43,970 nt of DNA from Gammaproteobacteria bacterium 13_2_20CM_66_19 (GCA_001914695.1 MNCZ01000012.1:1-43970); one strand, 5' to 3'; positions 34,233 through 42,825 are shown, counted from the first letter of the stretch. The notes: generated from the letters alone by a model not told the origin. Numbers and translations: made by a program.

Positions 34233-35708
34233 TCAGTTGTGTCGTAGCACCGCGGCACGCTTACGGACATCCGCTGCAAAGGCGGCGTCCTTCATCGACT
34301 CCAGATTGATCTCGACATTTGCCGATGCGCCTTCGATAGCGGCATGGGCCAAGGCCGAAGCCGTCGTGAGATCGGACTTCATGTTGGGATTGGTAATGGG
34401 CCTTAGTTTCTCGACAATTTCCGCGATCTCGCGGGCTCTCTCAGCGACCCCCAACGGCACGCTGGTAGCCTGCTTCAGCGCGGCATCGATCATGCTGTGG
34501 GGATCGGCCGATTCTTTCGCCTGCTTGTAGGCCTTCATCACAACGTTAAATGACTCGGCGTCGGCATCGATGGCAGCTTTCAACTCTTCCCGCAATGGGC
34601 CCAGGCGCGCGATGGCGTCACTGAGCTCACGCTCATATTGAAGGTACGCCTTCTTCCCCCGTGACATAGAAGCCACCATGGTGGCTAATGCCGCGGCCAT
34701 GGCAGCACTGGCGGCCGAGGCGCTGCCGCCCCCAGGTGTCGCCGTTGGCGCGGCAAGTTGCTCGACAAACGGCTCGACTCCGGCGCGCAACCCGCCGACC
34801 GCCGCTTTGCCGCCCATCACCGCACTCAAGCGGTTTTCCAGAATTAATGACGAATCAAGGTTCTCGACCTGCAGGAACCATTCCGCTGCCGCTTCCAAAG
34901 CTCTTCTCGGGATCAATCCGACAATTTCGCTGCTTACCGGTGACACGCCGTAGCGCGCCGCTTCGCGCTTCACCATCTCGAACACACGCTGGATGGGCGT
35001 CTGCTCAAAATCGGTGAGGTTCATGGAGACCTGGGCCATCCCGCGCACCAGGAATCCCGCGCTCTTTACAAAACGCAACCCTCCGCTCGAAAAGCGAATT
35101 GCCTTTGCAATGCTTTTCGCGATCTGGACATCCGGCGTGCCGAGGAAAACGTTGTAAGCGATGAGAAATTTTCTCGCGCCAACTGCTGTGGCCCCAGCCG
35201 TCGGATGTACTCTTGGGTCGCCGAAGTCCGGCTTCCTTGCAGGATTTGTCGTGATCTCGGCACGGATGCCTTCGAACTGCCCCCGACGAATAGTTTCCAA
35301 GTTCTGCCGCTCAGGAGTTGTTGCAGCGGCCTCGTAGAGATACACCGGAATCTGATAGCGCTTCCAAATCTCGGCGCCCACCTGCCGCGCCATAGCGACA
35401 CAATCTTCGATGCTCACACCCTCGATGGGAACAAAGGGAACCACGTCCGCCGCGCCCATGCGCGGATGCGCTCCCTGGTGAACGTTCAGATCGATCAGCT
35501 CGGCCGCCTTGCCCACGCCGCGAATCGCCGCTTCCTGAATCAGCTCGCGCTCACCCACCAGTGTGATCACGCAGCGGTTATGGTCGGCGTCCATCTCGCA
35601 ATCGAGCAAGTACACGCCGTCCATCTTCATGGCCGCAACAATAGCGTCCACCTTCGCTTTATCGCGGCCTTCCGAGAAATTCGGTACACATTCGACCAGT
35701 GTTGACAT
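34233..35708 (-). CDS. ftcD: Fused glutamate formiminotransferase/formiminotetrahydrofolate cyclodeaminase, likely acquired
   Basis: A 491-residue FTCD. The N-terminal formiminotransferase domain begins MSTLVECVPNFSEGRDKAKV and has NVHQGAHPRMGAADVVPFVP (active-site His) and PARKPDFGDPRVHPTAGATA. The C-terminal cyclodeaminase domain (about 300-491) has ATPGGGSASAASAAMAAALA and ERAREIAEIVEKLRPITNPN. It moves the formimino group of histidine breakdown to tetrahydrofolate and forms methenyl-THF. I chose ATG 35708 from the family start. Base composition is clearly lower in GC than all neighbours (near 55 %), with AT-ending codons common, and no hut gene is nearby. Its stop codon lies at the junction with a truncated gene. 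Likely horizontal transfer. Confidence 0.92.
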   Translation of the reverse strand: MSTLVECVPNFSEGRDKAKVDAIVAAMKMDGVYLLDCEMDADHNRCVITLVGERELIQEAAIRGVGKAAELIDLNVHQGAHPRMGAADVVPFVPIEGVSIEDCVAMARQVGAEIWKRYQIPVYLYEAAATTPERQNLETIRRGQFEGIRAEITTNPARKPDFGDPRVHPTAGATAVGARKFLIAYNVFLGTPDVQIAKSIAKAIRFSSGGLRFVKSAGFLVRGMAQVSMNLTDFEQTPIQRVFEMVKREAARYGVSPVSSEIVGLIPRRALEAAAEWFLQVENLDSSLILENRLSAVMGGKAAVGGLRAGVEPFVEQLAAPTATPGGGSASAASAAMAAALATMVASMSRGKKAYLQYERELSDAIARLGPLREELKAAIDADAESFNVVMKAYKQAKESADPHSMIDAALKQATSVPLGVAERAREIAEIVEKLRPITNPNMKSDLTTASALAHAAIEGASANVEINLESMKDAAFAADVRKRAAVLRHN

Positions 35709-35832
35709 AAGAGCAGAAGAATAGCTGGCGAGGTCCGTAACTCGCAAGCCAGCAGCTCAGAACGACAATGCTTGAGCGCTTCCTACGGACGCGCATTCTC
35801 GCAGCGTGCATTGCGTTTGCGGCGGCGGCAGC

Positions 35833-36513
35833 CTAGAAACGGAACCCGAAGCGGATCGGAATGAACTCGGTGGGCTGCGGCGTCTCGATGCGCTCGTAGC
35901 GCGCCTCCACGAACCACGACTGGCCGCGGGGGAGCAGGAAGCTCACTCCGGCCCCTGCGTGCCAGGCGAAGCGCGTGTCGTCGGTGCTCGTCACCAGCGT
36001 GTTGGCACCGAAGCCGGGTGTGCAGAAGAACGGGTCGCAGTAGAAGCCGTTCTGGGTGAGCTCGATGCGGCGCCAGGCGAGCCCTGCCCCGCCGGTCCCG
36101 TAGAAGTGCACCCAGGAATTGAACCGGGCTTCGAGTACGCCGTCGACAAAGCCGCTCACGGTCTGCATCGTGCCGTAGTCGATCGGGGTCCCGGTCGCGG
36201 CTTCGTTGAGCGCGAGGAACTGGCTGGTGGCGTCGGAGCGGCTGTAGGTCAGATCGAACCTGAGCGCGAACGGGCCGGGCGCCTCGGGACGGAGGATCAC
36301 GCCGGCGCCGAAGGTCCAGCCGTTGTCGAAATCGTTGCCGGTCGGCCCTCGCGTGATGCTGGCGCCGCCGTCGATGAACCACTGCACGGGGCGTGCCGTG
36401 GCGTAGCGAGCCGGGTATTGATAGGTCTGCGCCAATGCGGGCGCGCTGCAGGCCAGCAGCGCCACCGCCGCGGACACCCCGAGCGAGGCGAGGACGCCAG
36501 CGTACGACTTCAT
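35833..36513 (-). CDS. Outer-membrane beta-barrel protein
   Basis: A 226-residue protein with a signal peptide (MKSYAGVLASLGVSAAVALL, cleaved near ALA-QTYQ), alternating aromatic/polar beta strands and a C-terminal phenylalanine (IRFGFRF), the outer-membrane insertion signal. Segments such as WFIDGGASITRG, NGWTFGAGVILRP and FYGTGGAGLAWRRIEL resemble the eight-stranded OmpW/OmpA-like barrels. Two cysteines near the middle (CDPFFCTPG) may form a disulfide in an extracellular loop. Function unknown. A strong hairpin lies 18 bases upstream of its ATG. Confidence 0.78.
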   Translation of the reverse strand: MKSYAGVLASLGVSAAVALLACSAPALAQTYQYPARYATARPVQWFIDGGASITRGPTGNDFDNGWTFGAGVILRPEAPGPFALRFDLTYSRSDATSQFLALNEAATGTPIDYGTMQTVSGFVDGVLEARFNSWVHFYGTGGAGLAWRRIELTQNGFYCDPFFCTPGFGANTLVTSTDDTRFAWHAGAGVSFLLPRGQSWFVEARYERIETPQPTEFIPIRFGFRF

Positions 36514-36531
36514 AGAGTCTCCGCAAGGAAA

Positions 36532-36551
36532 CCCCTGACTTCAGTCAGGGG
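36532..36551. repeat. Perfect hairpin resembling an IS200/IS605 right-end/omega-RNA stem
   Basis: CCCCTGACTTCAGTCAGGGG is a perfect stem (9-bp arms around TC, or 8 bp with a TTCA loop). It is flanked on the plus strand by GGAAA before and AGGAA after. Stems of this form, followed by AGGA, occur at the right ends of IS605-type elements carrying tnpB, as I recall. No tnpA or tnpB gene is nearby, so it may be a relic. It also sits in the 5' leader of the barrel-protein gene and may act there. Confidence 0.45.
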
Positions 36552-36764
36552 AGGAATTGCGCTACAGTCTTGCCCGTCGCGCGTATCCCTATCGACGCAT
36601 GGCGGCACAGCCGAATATCGGGGGATTGTTGGCGCAAGCCGGCCCGTCGTCGAAGTACGGCATAGGACGTTGACGCGCTCGGCACGATCCAACAACCGGT
36701 GTAGCCCGACAAGGAAATAGGTTGGGCCGGGAGCTTCGGCTCTCGTGTAAAAATGGGGGCTGAA

Positions 36765-38405
36765 TCAACCCGCGCGCCGCAGCCTCCTCTGCACGGCTCG
36801 GGCGATCTCGTGGACTTCGCCGATCCCTAGCGCGCTGGCAGAGACGAAGAACGCGGCAGCCGCGAGAACGATGACAAGGACGAGGCTCAGGCACTTCGGC
36901 CAGAAGCTCTGCACCGCCCAGTCCGCCAGCAGGAAATGCGCGCCCGCCCACGACGCGAGCAGCAGCACGGCGGAGGCGAGCGCCAGCTTCGAGAGCAGCG
37001 CCAGCATCGCGCGCGATTCGAGCCTTCCCAGGTGGGAGCGCATGAGCGCGTACAGAATGAGGAAGTTGGTGGTGGCTACGCAGGCGGTGGAGAGCGCGAG
37101 TCCCCGATGACCCCAGTTGAACCGCACCGTCAGCGTCCAGTTGAGAGCCAAGTTGAGGCCCACCGCGAGGAAGCTCACCAGCATCGGCGTGCGGCGCCTC
37201 TCGAGAGCATAGAAGGCGTTCACGAGAACCTTCAGCGCCGCGTAACCGCACAGGCCGATGGCGTACAAGCGCAGCGCCGCGGCCGACTCGGCCGTCTCGT
37301 GGGCGCCGAATCGGCCGTGCTGGTAGAGCACCGAGATGATGGGCTCGGCGAGCACCATGAGACCGATGCTGGACGGAATGGTCATGAGAAAGGTGAGCCG
37401 CATACCGCGTGCCAGCTCGCTGCGGAAGGCCTCGGTGTTGCCGGTCGCCGCCATGCGCGCGAGCAGCGGCAGCGCCACGGTGCCGAGCGCCACGCCGAAG
37501 ATCCCGAGCGGCAGCTGCATCAACCGGAAGGCCACCGTGAGCCAGAAGGTCGGGCCGTCGCCGAGTTGGGAGGCGAACACCGAGTTGACGAGCACGTTCA
37601 GCTGCGTGGTGCTCGCGGCGATCACCGACGGGCCCATGAGGCGCAGGATCGAGCGCACACCCGGATCGCGCCAGTGGAAGTCGGGATGAAACGAGTGGCC
37701 GGCGCGGCGCAGCGCCGGCAGCTGCACCACGAGCTGCAGCGTGCCGCCGACGAGCGTGCCGATAGCGAGGCCGAGAATCGCCCGCGCTCCGAAGTGGGGA
37801 TCGAGCCAGTACCCGAGCAGCACGCCGGAGACGATCGACCCCAGGTTGAAGAAGCTCGAGGCCATCGCCGGCATGCCGAACACGTTGCGCGCATTCAACA
37901 TGCCCATGACCAGCGCCGCGAGCGACACCAGCAGGATGAACGGGTACATGATGCGCGTCAGGGTCACGGTGAGTGCGGCCTTGCCGGGATCGAAGCCGGG
38001 GGCGAGCGCCGCGACCAGCCAGGGCGCCGTCGCGATCCCGGTCACGGTGATGGCGCTCAATGAGACTGCGGTGAGCGTCGCCACCTTGTCCGCGAGCCGC
38101 CAGGCGGCGGCGGTACCCTGAAGGGCCGCCGTGCGGCTGAACACCGTGACGAAGGCCGTGGACAGCGCGCCCTCCGCGAACAGGTCGCGCAGCAGATTCG
38201 GGATGCGGAAGGCGATGGTGAACGCGTCCATGACGCGCCCGCCCCCGAAGAGCGCCGCGAAGATCTGCTCGCGCGCGAGTCCGAGCACGCGGCTGCAGAG
38301 CACCGCGAGCCCGACGACCCCGGCGGCCCGGGTGTTCAGCCGCTCGGCGCCCGGCTCCGCCGCGGTCGCGGCCGCCGCGCCCGCCGGGGTGTTGGCTGTT
38401 GGCAT
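36765..38405 (-). CDS. murJ: MurJ, lipid II flippase
   Basis: A 546-residue polytopic membrane protein of the MOP superfamily. The MurJ motifs are present: SRVLGLAREQIFAALFGGGR, VMDAFTIAFRIPNLLRDLFA, EGALSTAFVTVFSRT, SFFNLGSIVSGVLLGYWLDP and PLGIFGVALGTVALPLLARM, with about 14 hydrophobic helices. It moves lipid II across the inner membrane for peptidoglycan synthesis and is normally essential. The ATG at 38405 gives a slightly long N-terminus rich in alanine. Divergent from the DUF849 gene. Nothing in the gap downstream looks like a strong terminator, although a small GAGC/GCTC stem with a tetraloop lies near 36731. Confidence 0.93.
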   Translation of the reverse strand: MPTANTPAGAAAATAAEPGAERLNTRAAGVVGLAVLCSRVLGLAREQIFAALFGGGRVMDAFTIAFRIPNLLRDLFAEGALSTAFVTVFSRTAALQGTAAAWRLADKVATLTAVSLSAITVTGIATAPWLVAALAPGFDPGKAALTVTLTRIMYPFILLVSLAALVMGMLNARNVFGMPAMASSFFNLGSIVSGVLLGYWLDPHFGARAILGLAIGTLVGGTLQLVVQLPALRRAGHSFHPDFHWRDPGVRSILRLMGPSVIAASTTQLNVLVNSVFASQLGDGPTFWLTVAFRLMQLPLGIFGVALGTVALPLLARMAATGNTEAFRSELARGMRLTFLMTIPSSIGLMVLAEPIISVLYQHGRFGAHETAESAAALRLYAIGLCGYAALKVLVNAFYALERRRTPMLVSFLAVGLNLALNWTLTVRFNWGHRGLALSTACVATTNFLILYALMRSHLGRLESRAMLALLSKLALASAVLLLASWAGAHFLLADWAVQSFWPKCLSLVLVIVLAAAAFFVSASALGIGEVHEIARAVQRRLRRAG

Positions 38406-38456
38406 GCGGTCGCCACGGTACCACCGTTAACGTACGCTGCGCACGCCCCACACAGC

Positions 38457-38502
38457 TTGCCGCGCTGCGCCGCCAAGTTATATTATTGTGGCCATAATAT
38501 TA
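38457..38502 (+). promoter_or_regulatory. Promoter with overlapping palindromic operator for the BKACE cluster
   Basis: TTGCCG (38457-38462), 18 bases, then TATTAT (38481-38486) forms a plausible sigma-70 promoter. The -10 box lies within a 22-base imperfect palindrome (38481-38502, nine of eleven pairs match), whose core TATTGTGGCCATAATA (38484-38499) has one mismatch around TGGCCA. It is strikingly AT-rich against its GC-rich setting. A repressor bound here would block the promoter. The regulator gene is not in the window. Confidence 0.55.
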
Positions 38503-38533
38503 CCACGCCGGGCGTGCGGCGGGGCGAGGATCC

Positions 38534-39433
38534 ATGAACTCCGACGTCATCATCACCTGCGCCGTCACCGGCGACGACACCAAGGTCACGAAGAGCCCGC
38601 ACTGCCCGATCACGCCCGAGCAGATCGCCGCCTCCGCGGTCGAGGCCGCACGCGCCGGAGCGGCCATCGTGCACATCCACGTGCGCGACCCGGAGACCGG
38701 CCAGTTCAGCATGGCGACCCGCCACTACCGTGAGGTCGTGAAGCGCATCCGCGAGAGCCGGGTCGACGTGCTGGTCAACCTCACCTGCGGCATGGGCGGC
38801 TACATCTGCGTCGGCCGCCAGGGGCTCGCGGACACGCCCGCTCCCGGCACCGACTTCGTGAGCCAGGAGGACCGGATGCGGCACGTGATCGAGCTGTGCG
38901 CGGAAGGGTTGTACCGCCCGGAGATCGCGACGCTCGACTGCGGTACCCTCAACTTCGGCGACGGCAACCGCGCCTACGTTTCCACGCCCGATTACTGCCG
39001 CCGGGGCGCGACGATTCTCCGCGACCTGGGGGTCAAGGTGGAGCTCGAAATATTCGACACCGGCAACCTCTGGTTCGTGAAGCAGATGATCAAGGAAGGT
39101 CTCGTTCCGGCCCCCGCCGTGATCCAGCTGTGCACCGGGATCCCGTATGGCGTGCCCGCGGACCTGGGTCACCTGCTCGCGATGGTGAACTACCTGCCGG
39201 AGGATTGCGTGTGGACGTCCTTCGCCGTGAGCCGTATGCAGATGCCGTGGGTGGCGCAGTCGGTGCTGCTCGGCGGCAACGTGCGCGTCGGGCTCGAGGA
39301 CAACCTGTACCTGAGCCGCGGGGTGTATGCGAGCAACGCGCAGCTGGTCGAGAAGGCGCGCACCATCATCGAGGCGATGGGAGCGCGGGTCCTCACCCCG
39401 GCTCAGGCCCGGGAGCGCCTCAAGCTGCACTGA
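38534..39433 (+). CDS. BKACE (DUF849) beta-keto acid cleavage enzyme
   Basis: A 299-residue Zn-dependent TIM-barrel enzyme. It begins MNSDVIITCAVTGDDTKVTK and has the metal-binding AAIVHIHVRDPETGQFSM (H47 and H49) and LVNLTCGMGG. BKACE enzymes cleave a beta-keto acid with acetyl-CoA, giving acetoacetate and a new acyl-CoA. Known members act on 3-keto-5-aminohexanoate or on 3-dehydrocarnitine. Because a thioesterase, acyl-CoA synthetase, CaiD-like hydratase and acyl-CoA dehydrogenase follow, I favour dehydrocarnitine (product betainyl-CoA). The ATG has GAGGA upstream. First gene of the operon. Confidence 0.88.
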   Translation: MNSDVIITCAVTGDDTKVTKSPHCPITPEQIAASAVEAARAGAAIVHIHVRDPETGQFSMATRHYREVVKRIRESRVDVLVNLTCGMGGYICVGRQGLADTPAPGTDFVSQEDRMRHVIELCAEGLYRPEIATLDCGTLNFGDGNRAYVSTPDYCRRGATILRDLGVKVELEIFDTGNLWFVKQMIKEGLVPAPAVIQLCTGIPYGVPADLGHLLAMVNYLPEDCVWTSFAVSRMQMPWVAQSVLLGGNVRVGLEDNLYLSRGVYASNAQLVEKARTIIEAMGARVLTPAQARERLKLH

Positions 39434-39434
39434 C

Positions 39435-39926
39435 GTGGCGGGGTTACGCATCTACGAGACCGCGATTCTCCCGGAGTGGATCGACTACAACGGTCACCTG
39501 CGGGATGCCTATTACACGCTGATCGTGAGCCTCGCGTCCGATGCGCTCATGGACCGGCTGCACCTGGACGCCGCGTACCGGAAGCGCACCTCCTGTACGC
39601 TCTACACGGTGGAGATGCACATCCACTATCTCGACGAGGTCAAGGCCACCGACACGGCCCTCGTCGGCGTGCGCATCGTCGGCGCCGATCACAAGCGCAT
39701 CCACGCCGCCTTCGAGATCCTGCGCGCGGGTCACACGGGCGCGGCCGCCGTGGCGGAGGTGATGCTGCTGCACGTGCGCCAGCAGGGCGAGACGGCCGCG
39801 AGCGTGCCCTTCCCGCCCGAAGTGCAGGCCGCGATCGCGCAGCTCGAGGCCGAGACCGCGGGGTTGTCTGCGGCCGGTCCCCCCTCGCGGCGCCTGGAGC
39901 TCTCCAGCGCGCCGCGCAGCTCATGA
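39435..39926 (+). CDS. Hotdog thioesterase, candidate betainyl-CoA thioesterase
   Basis: A 163-residue hotdog-fold thioesterase starting at GTG 39435, one base after the BKACE stop. LPEWIDYNGHLRDAYYTLIV is the 4-hydroxybenzoyl-CoA-thioesterase-type motif with the catalytic aspartate; TVEMHIHYLDEVKATD and RIHAAFEIL follow. In Pseudomonas carnitine breakdown, a similar thioesterase next to the dehydrocarnitine cleavage enzyme releases glycine betaine from betainyl-CoA. This neighbour pair is seen here. Its TGA overlaps the ATG of the next gene. Family is secure; the substrate is inferred from the pairing. Confidence 0.8.
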   Translation: MAGLRIYETAILPEWIDYNGHLRDAYYTLIVSLASDALMDRLHLDAAYRKRTSCTLYTVEMHIHYLDEVKATDTALVGVRIVGADHKRIHAAFEILRAGHTGAAAVAEVMLLHVRQQGETAASVPFPPEVQAAIAQLEAETAGLSAAGPPSRRLELSSAPRSS

Positions 39927-41986
39927 GCGTCCCGGCATTGCGACGCCTGCTGGCGCCGCGCAGTCTCGCCCTGGTCGGCGGCGCCTGGGCGGATGCCGTG
40001 CTCGCGGCGAGCGGCGTCATCGGCTACACGGGCGAGGTGTGGCGCGTACATCCGACGCGCCCCTCGAGCGCGAAGGAGCGCTATTTTCGGTCGGTCGAGG
40101 AGCTCCCCGCGGCACCCGATGCCGCCTTCATCGCCACCCCGGCGCACGAGGTGCCGGCCATTGCGGCGGCGCTCGCGCGGCGCGGCGCCGGCGGCTTCGT
40201 GTGCTTCGCCGCCGGCTTTTCCGAGACCGGCACGCCGGACGGCGAGCGCCTCACGCGCGAGCTGCTCGCGAGCGCCGGGAGGCTGCCGTTTCTCGGTCCC
40301 AACTGCTACGGCTTCGTCAACTTCTTCGACGGCGCGGCGCTCTGGCCCGATCAGCTGGTCGGCGGACGCATCGAGCGCGGCGTCGCCCTCATCTGCCAGA
40401 GCGGGACGCTCGCGCTCAACCTCCTCTTCAGCGATCGCTCGCTGCCGATAGGCTGCGTGCTCACCGTCGGCAATCAGACGCGCCTCGCCGCCGAAGACCT
40501 GATCGAGCTCCTCACAGCCGACGAGCGGGTCAGCGCGCTCGGACTGTATCTGGAAGGTGTGCGCGACGGGGCGCGCTTTGCGGCCGCCGCCGCCCGCGCG
40601 CGCGCCGCCGGCAAGCCCATCGCGCTCGTCAAGGCCGGCCGCACCGAGGCCGCAAGGAGCACCGTGCACACGCACACCGGCGCGCTCGCGGGGGCGGATG
40701 CGGCCTTCGACGCCTTCTGCGCCCAGGCGGGAATCGCCCGGTGCGAGACGCTCGCGACACTGTGCGAGACGCTCAAGATCTTTCACAGCGGGGGGCCGCT
40801 CGCCGGCCGCCGGATTCTCGCCATGGGCGCCTCCGGCGGCGATATGGCCATGACCGCGGACGCCGCGCGCCATCTCGGCCTCGACTTCGCGCCGATTCCG
40901 GCGGACGCCGCCGCCCGCCTCACGGAGATTCTCTCGGAACGGGTCCATATCTCGAACCCGTTCGATTTTCATACTCACGTGTGGTTCGATCCTCCGCGGC
41001 AGCGGGAAATGTTCGGCGTCGCGCAGCGCGCCGGCTTCGACGTAGTGGCCTTTCTGGTCGACTGCCCGCCTCCCGGCGTGGCCGATGACTCAGCCTACGT
41101 GAGCGCGATCGACGCTTTCGCCTCGGCGCTCCCCGGAGCGACGGTGCGCAGGGCCGTGATCGCGTCCCTCCCCGAGTCGCTGTCGCGGGCGACGCGGGAG
41201 CGGTGTCTCGCCCGGGGCATCGTGCCGCTGCAGGGCCAGCGCGAGGCGCTCGAAGCGCTCGATCTCGCAGGCGCCGTCGGCGAGAGCTGGGCGCGCGGCG
41301 GCGAGGGGGCGAGCCTCGTGAGGCCGCGCGCCAGACCCGCCGCGGCGCGCACGCTCGCGGAGGCCGCGGGCAAGAGCGCGCTCGCGGCCTTCGGTGTCCG
41401 GGTGCCGCGCTCGCAGCTCGTGGCGTGGGCCGACGCAGCGGGAGCAGCCGAGGCGCTCGGCTTCCCGGTGGTCATCAAGGCCGCCGGCGGCGCGCTCGAG
41501 CACAAAACCGAGCTCGGCGCGGTGGTCCTCAACGTGCGCTCCGCCGCCGAGGCCGCCGCGGCCGCGGACCGGCTCTCCTCGATCTCCGCCACGGTGCTGG
41601 TCGAGGAGATGGTGAGCGATGGTGTCGCCGAGATTCTGGTCGGCGTCAGCGTCGATCCGCAGTTCGGGCAGCTGCTCACGCTCGGCGCCGGCGGGGTGCT
41701 CACCGAGCTGCTGCGCGACAACGTGAGCCTGCTGCCGCCCTTCAGCCCGGCCTCGATCGCCGCTGCGATCGGGAAGCTGCGGGTCGCCAGGCTCCTCGCC
41801 GGCTACCGCGGCCGCCCGCCGGGCGATGTCGCGGCGCTCATCGAGACCGCGCTCGCCTCGACGCGATACGCTGCCGCCAACCTCGAGCGCCTCGTCGAGC
41901 TCGACCTGAATCCCGTGATCGTGCGCCCGGCGGGGCGCGGCGCCGTGGCAGTCGACGCCCTGATCCGCCTGGACGAGGAGCCCTGA
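39923..41986 (+). CDS. ADP-forming acyl-CoA synthetase
   Basis: A 687-residue single-chain NDP-forming acyl-CoA synthetase. The N-terminal CoA-binding domain (LLAPRSLALVGGAWADAVLA; FLGPNCYGFVNF; ICQSGTLALNLLFSD) leads to the phosphohistidine loop HTHTGALAGADAAFDAFC. After a linker the ATP-grasp domain follows (FPVVIKAAGGALEHKTELGA; LVEEMVSDGVAEILVGVSVD; LVELDLNPVIV). It activates a carboxylic acid to its CoA thioester. Known examples act on many acids. Here it could load CoA onto gamma-butyrobetaine or carnitine for the hydratase and dehydrogenase of the cluster. ATG 39923 overlaps the upstream stop. Substrate is not fixed by sequence. Confidence 0.85.
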   Translation: MSVPALRRLLAPRSLALVGGAWADAVLAASGVIGYTGEVWRVHPTRPSSAKERYFRSVEELPAAPDAAFIATPAHEVPAIAAALARRGAGGFVCFAAGFSETGTPDGERLTRELLASAGRLPFLGPNCYGFVNFFDGAALWPDQLVGGRIERGVALICQSGTLALNLLFSDRSLPIGCVLTVGNQTRLAAEDLIELLTADERVSALGLYLEGVRDGARFAAAAARARAAGKPIALVKAGRTEAARSTVHTHTGALAGADAAFDAFCAQAGIARCETLATLCETLKIFHSGGPLAGRRILAMGASGGDMAMTADAARHLGLDFAPIPADAAARLTEILSERVHISNPFDFHTHVWFDPPRQREMFGVAQRAGFDVVAFLVDCPPPGVADDSAYVSAIDAFASALPGATVRRAVIASLPESLSRATRERCLARGIVPLQGQREALEALDLAGAVGESWARGGEGASLVRPRARPAAARTLAEAAGKSALAAFGVRVPRSQLVAWADAAGAAEALGFPVVIKAAGGALEHKTELGAVVLNVRSAAEAAAAADRLSSISATVLVEEMVSDGVAEILVGVSVDPQFGQLLTLGAGGVLTELLRDNVSLLPPFSPASIAAAIGKLRVARLLAGYRGRPPGDVAALIETALASTRYAAANLERLVELDLNPVIVRPAGRGAVAVDALIRLDEEP

Positions 41987-41987
41987 C

Positions 41988-42779
41988 ATGTCCGAGACCA
42001 CCGCAATCGACGGCATCAGGACCGCAACCCGCGGCACGGTTTTCGAGGTGACGATCGATCGCCCGAAGGCGAACGCCATCGACCTCGCGGCGAGCCGGCG
42101 GCTGAATGCGGTGTTCACCGCGTTCCGGGACGATCCGGCGCTGCGCGTCGCGATCGTGACCGGCTCCGGCGACCGCTTCTTCAGTCCCGGCTGGGACCTG
42201 AAGGGCGCCGCCGCGGGGGAGGAGTCCGACGAGGACTGGGGCGCTGGCGGGTTCGGCGGCTTGAACCACCCGCGCAATCTCGACAAGCCCCTCATCGCCG
42301 CCGTCAACGGCATCGCCTGCGGCGGCGGCTTCGAGATCGTGCTGGGCACCGACATCATCGTGATGGAGGAGCACGCGAAGTTCGCGCTGCCCGAGATCAA
42401 CGTCGGCGTGCTCGCGGACGCCGGCACCATCAAGCTGCGGCGCCGCATCCCCTATCACGTCGCGGTCGAGTTCCTGATGACGGGCCGCTGGATGGACGCC
42501 GCGGAGGCCAGGCACTGGGGCCTCGCCAACCACGTCGTGCCGAAGGGCCAGGCGCTCGCCAAGGCGCGGGAAATCGCCCAGCAGCTTGCCGAGGGACCGC
42601 CGCTGCTCTTCCCCGCCATCAAGCAGCTCCTGCGTCACACCGAGATGGTCGCGGAGCACGCGGCCTTCGAGCTGCACGATGCGCTCGGCGCGGTGCAGAA
42701 GGTCATCCGCTCGGAGGACCTGAAGGAAGGCGCGCGCGCCTTCTCCGAGAAGCGCAAGCCCGTGTGGAAAGGAAAGTGA
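41988..42779 (+). CDS. CaiD-like enoyl-CoA hydratase (carnitinyl-CoA dehydratase candidate)
   Basis: A 263-residue crotonase-fold enzyme, one base after the synthetase stop. It matches E. coli CaiD closely in wording: TIDRPKANAIDLAASRRLNA, FRDDPALRVAIVTGSGDRFF, SPGWDLKGAA, GGFGGLNHPRNLDKPLIAAV, NGIACGGGFEIVLGTDIIV and a C-terminal FSEKRKPVWKGK. The catalytic glutamate of the family is in GGGFE. CaiD hydrates crotonobetainyl-CoA to L-carnitinyl-CoA. The match to the CaiD end (AEKRDPVWKGR) is notable. It could act on another 2-enoyl-CoA, but the CaiD resemblance exceeds what is usual for generic hydratases. Last gene of the forward operon. Confidence 0.85.
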   Translation: MSETTAIDGIRTATRGTVFEVTIDRPKANAIDLAASRRLNAVFTAFRDDPALRVAIVTGSGDRFFSPGWDLKGAAAGEESDEDWGAGGFGGLNHPRNLDKPLIAAVNGIACGGGFEIVLGTDIIVMEEHAKFALPEINVGVLADAGTIKLRRRIPYHVAVEFLMTGRWMDAAEARHWGLANHVVPKGQALAKAREIAQQLAEGPPLLFPAIKQLLRHTEMVAEHAAFELHDALGAVQKVIRSEDLKEGARAFSEKRKPVWKGK

Positions 42780-42808
42780 GGCGCGAGCGCCGCTGCCGCC
42801 GCGGCGTG

Positions 42809-42824
42809 CTGCACGGCGGTGCAG
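42809..42824. terminator. Hairpin between convergent hydratase and acyl-CoA dehydrogenase genes
   Basis: CTGCAC-GGCG-GTGCAG is a perfect 6-bp stem with a tetraloop in the 46-base gap between the two convergent stop codons. It could work as a bidirectional terminator, though no T-run follows on either strand. Confidence 0.4.
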
Positions 42825-42825
42825 G

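Noticed and set aside
36510-36764. Short open frames (24-61 codons) between the barrel gene and murJ
   Set aside because: No ribosome sites, no motifs, and the longer one overlaps the hairpin and the start of the barrel gene.
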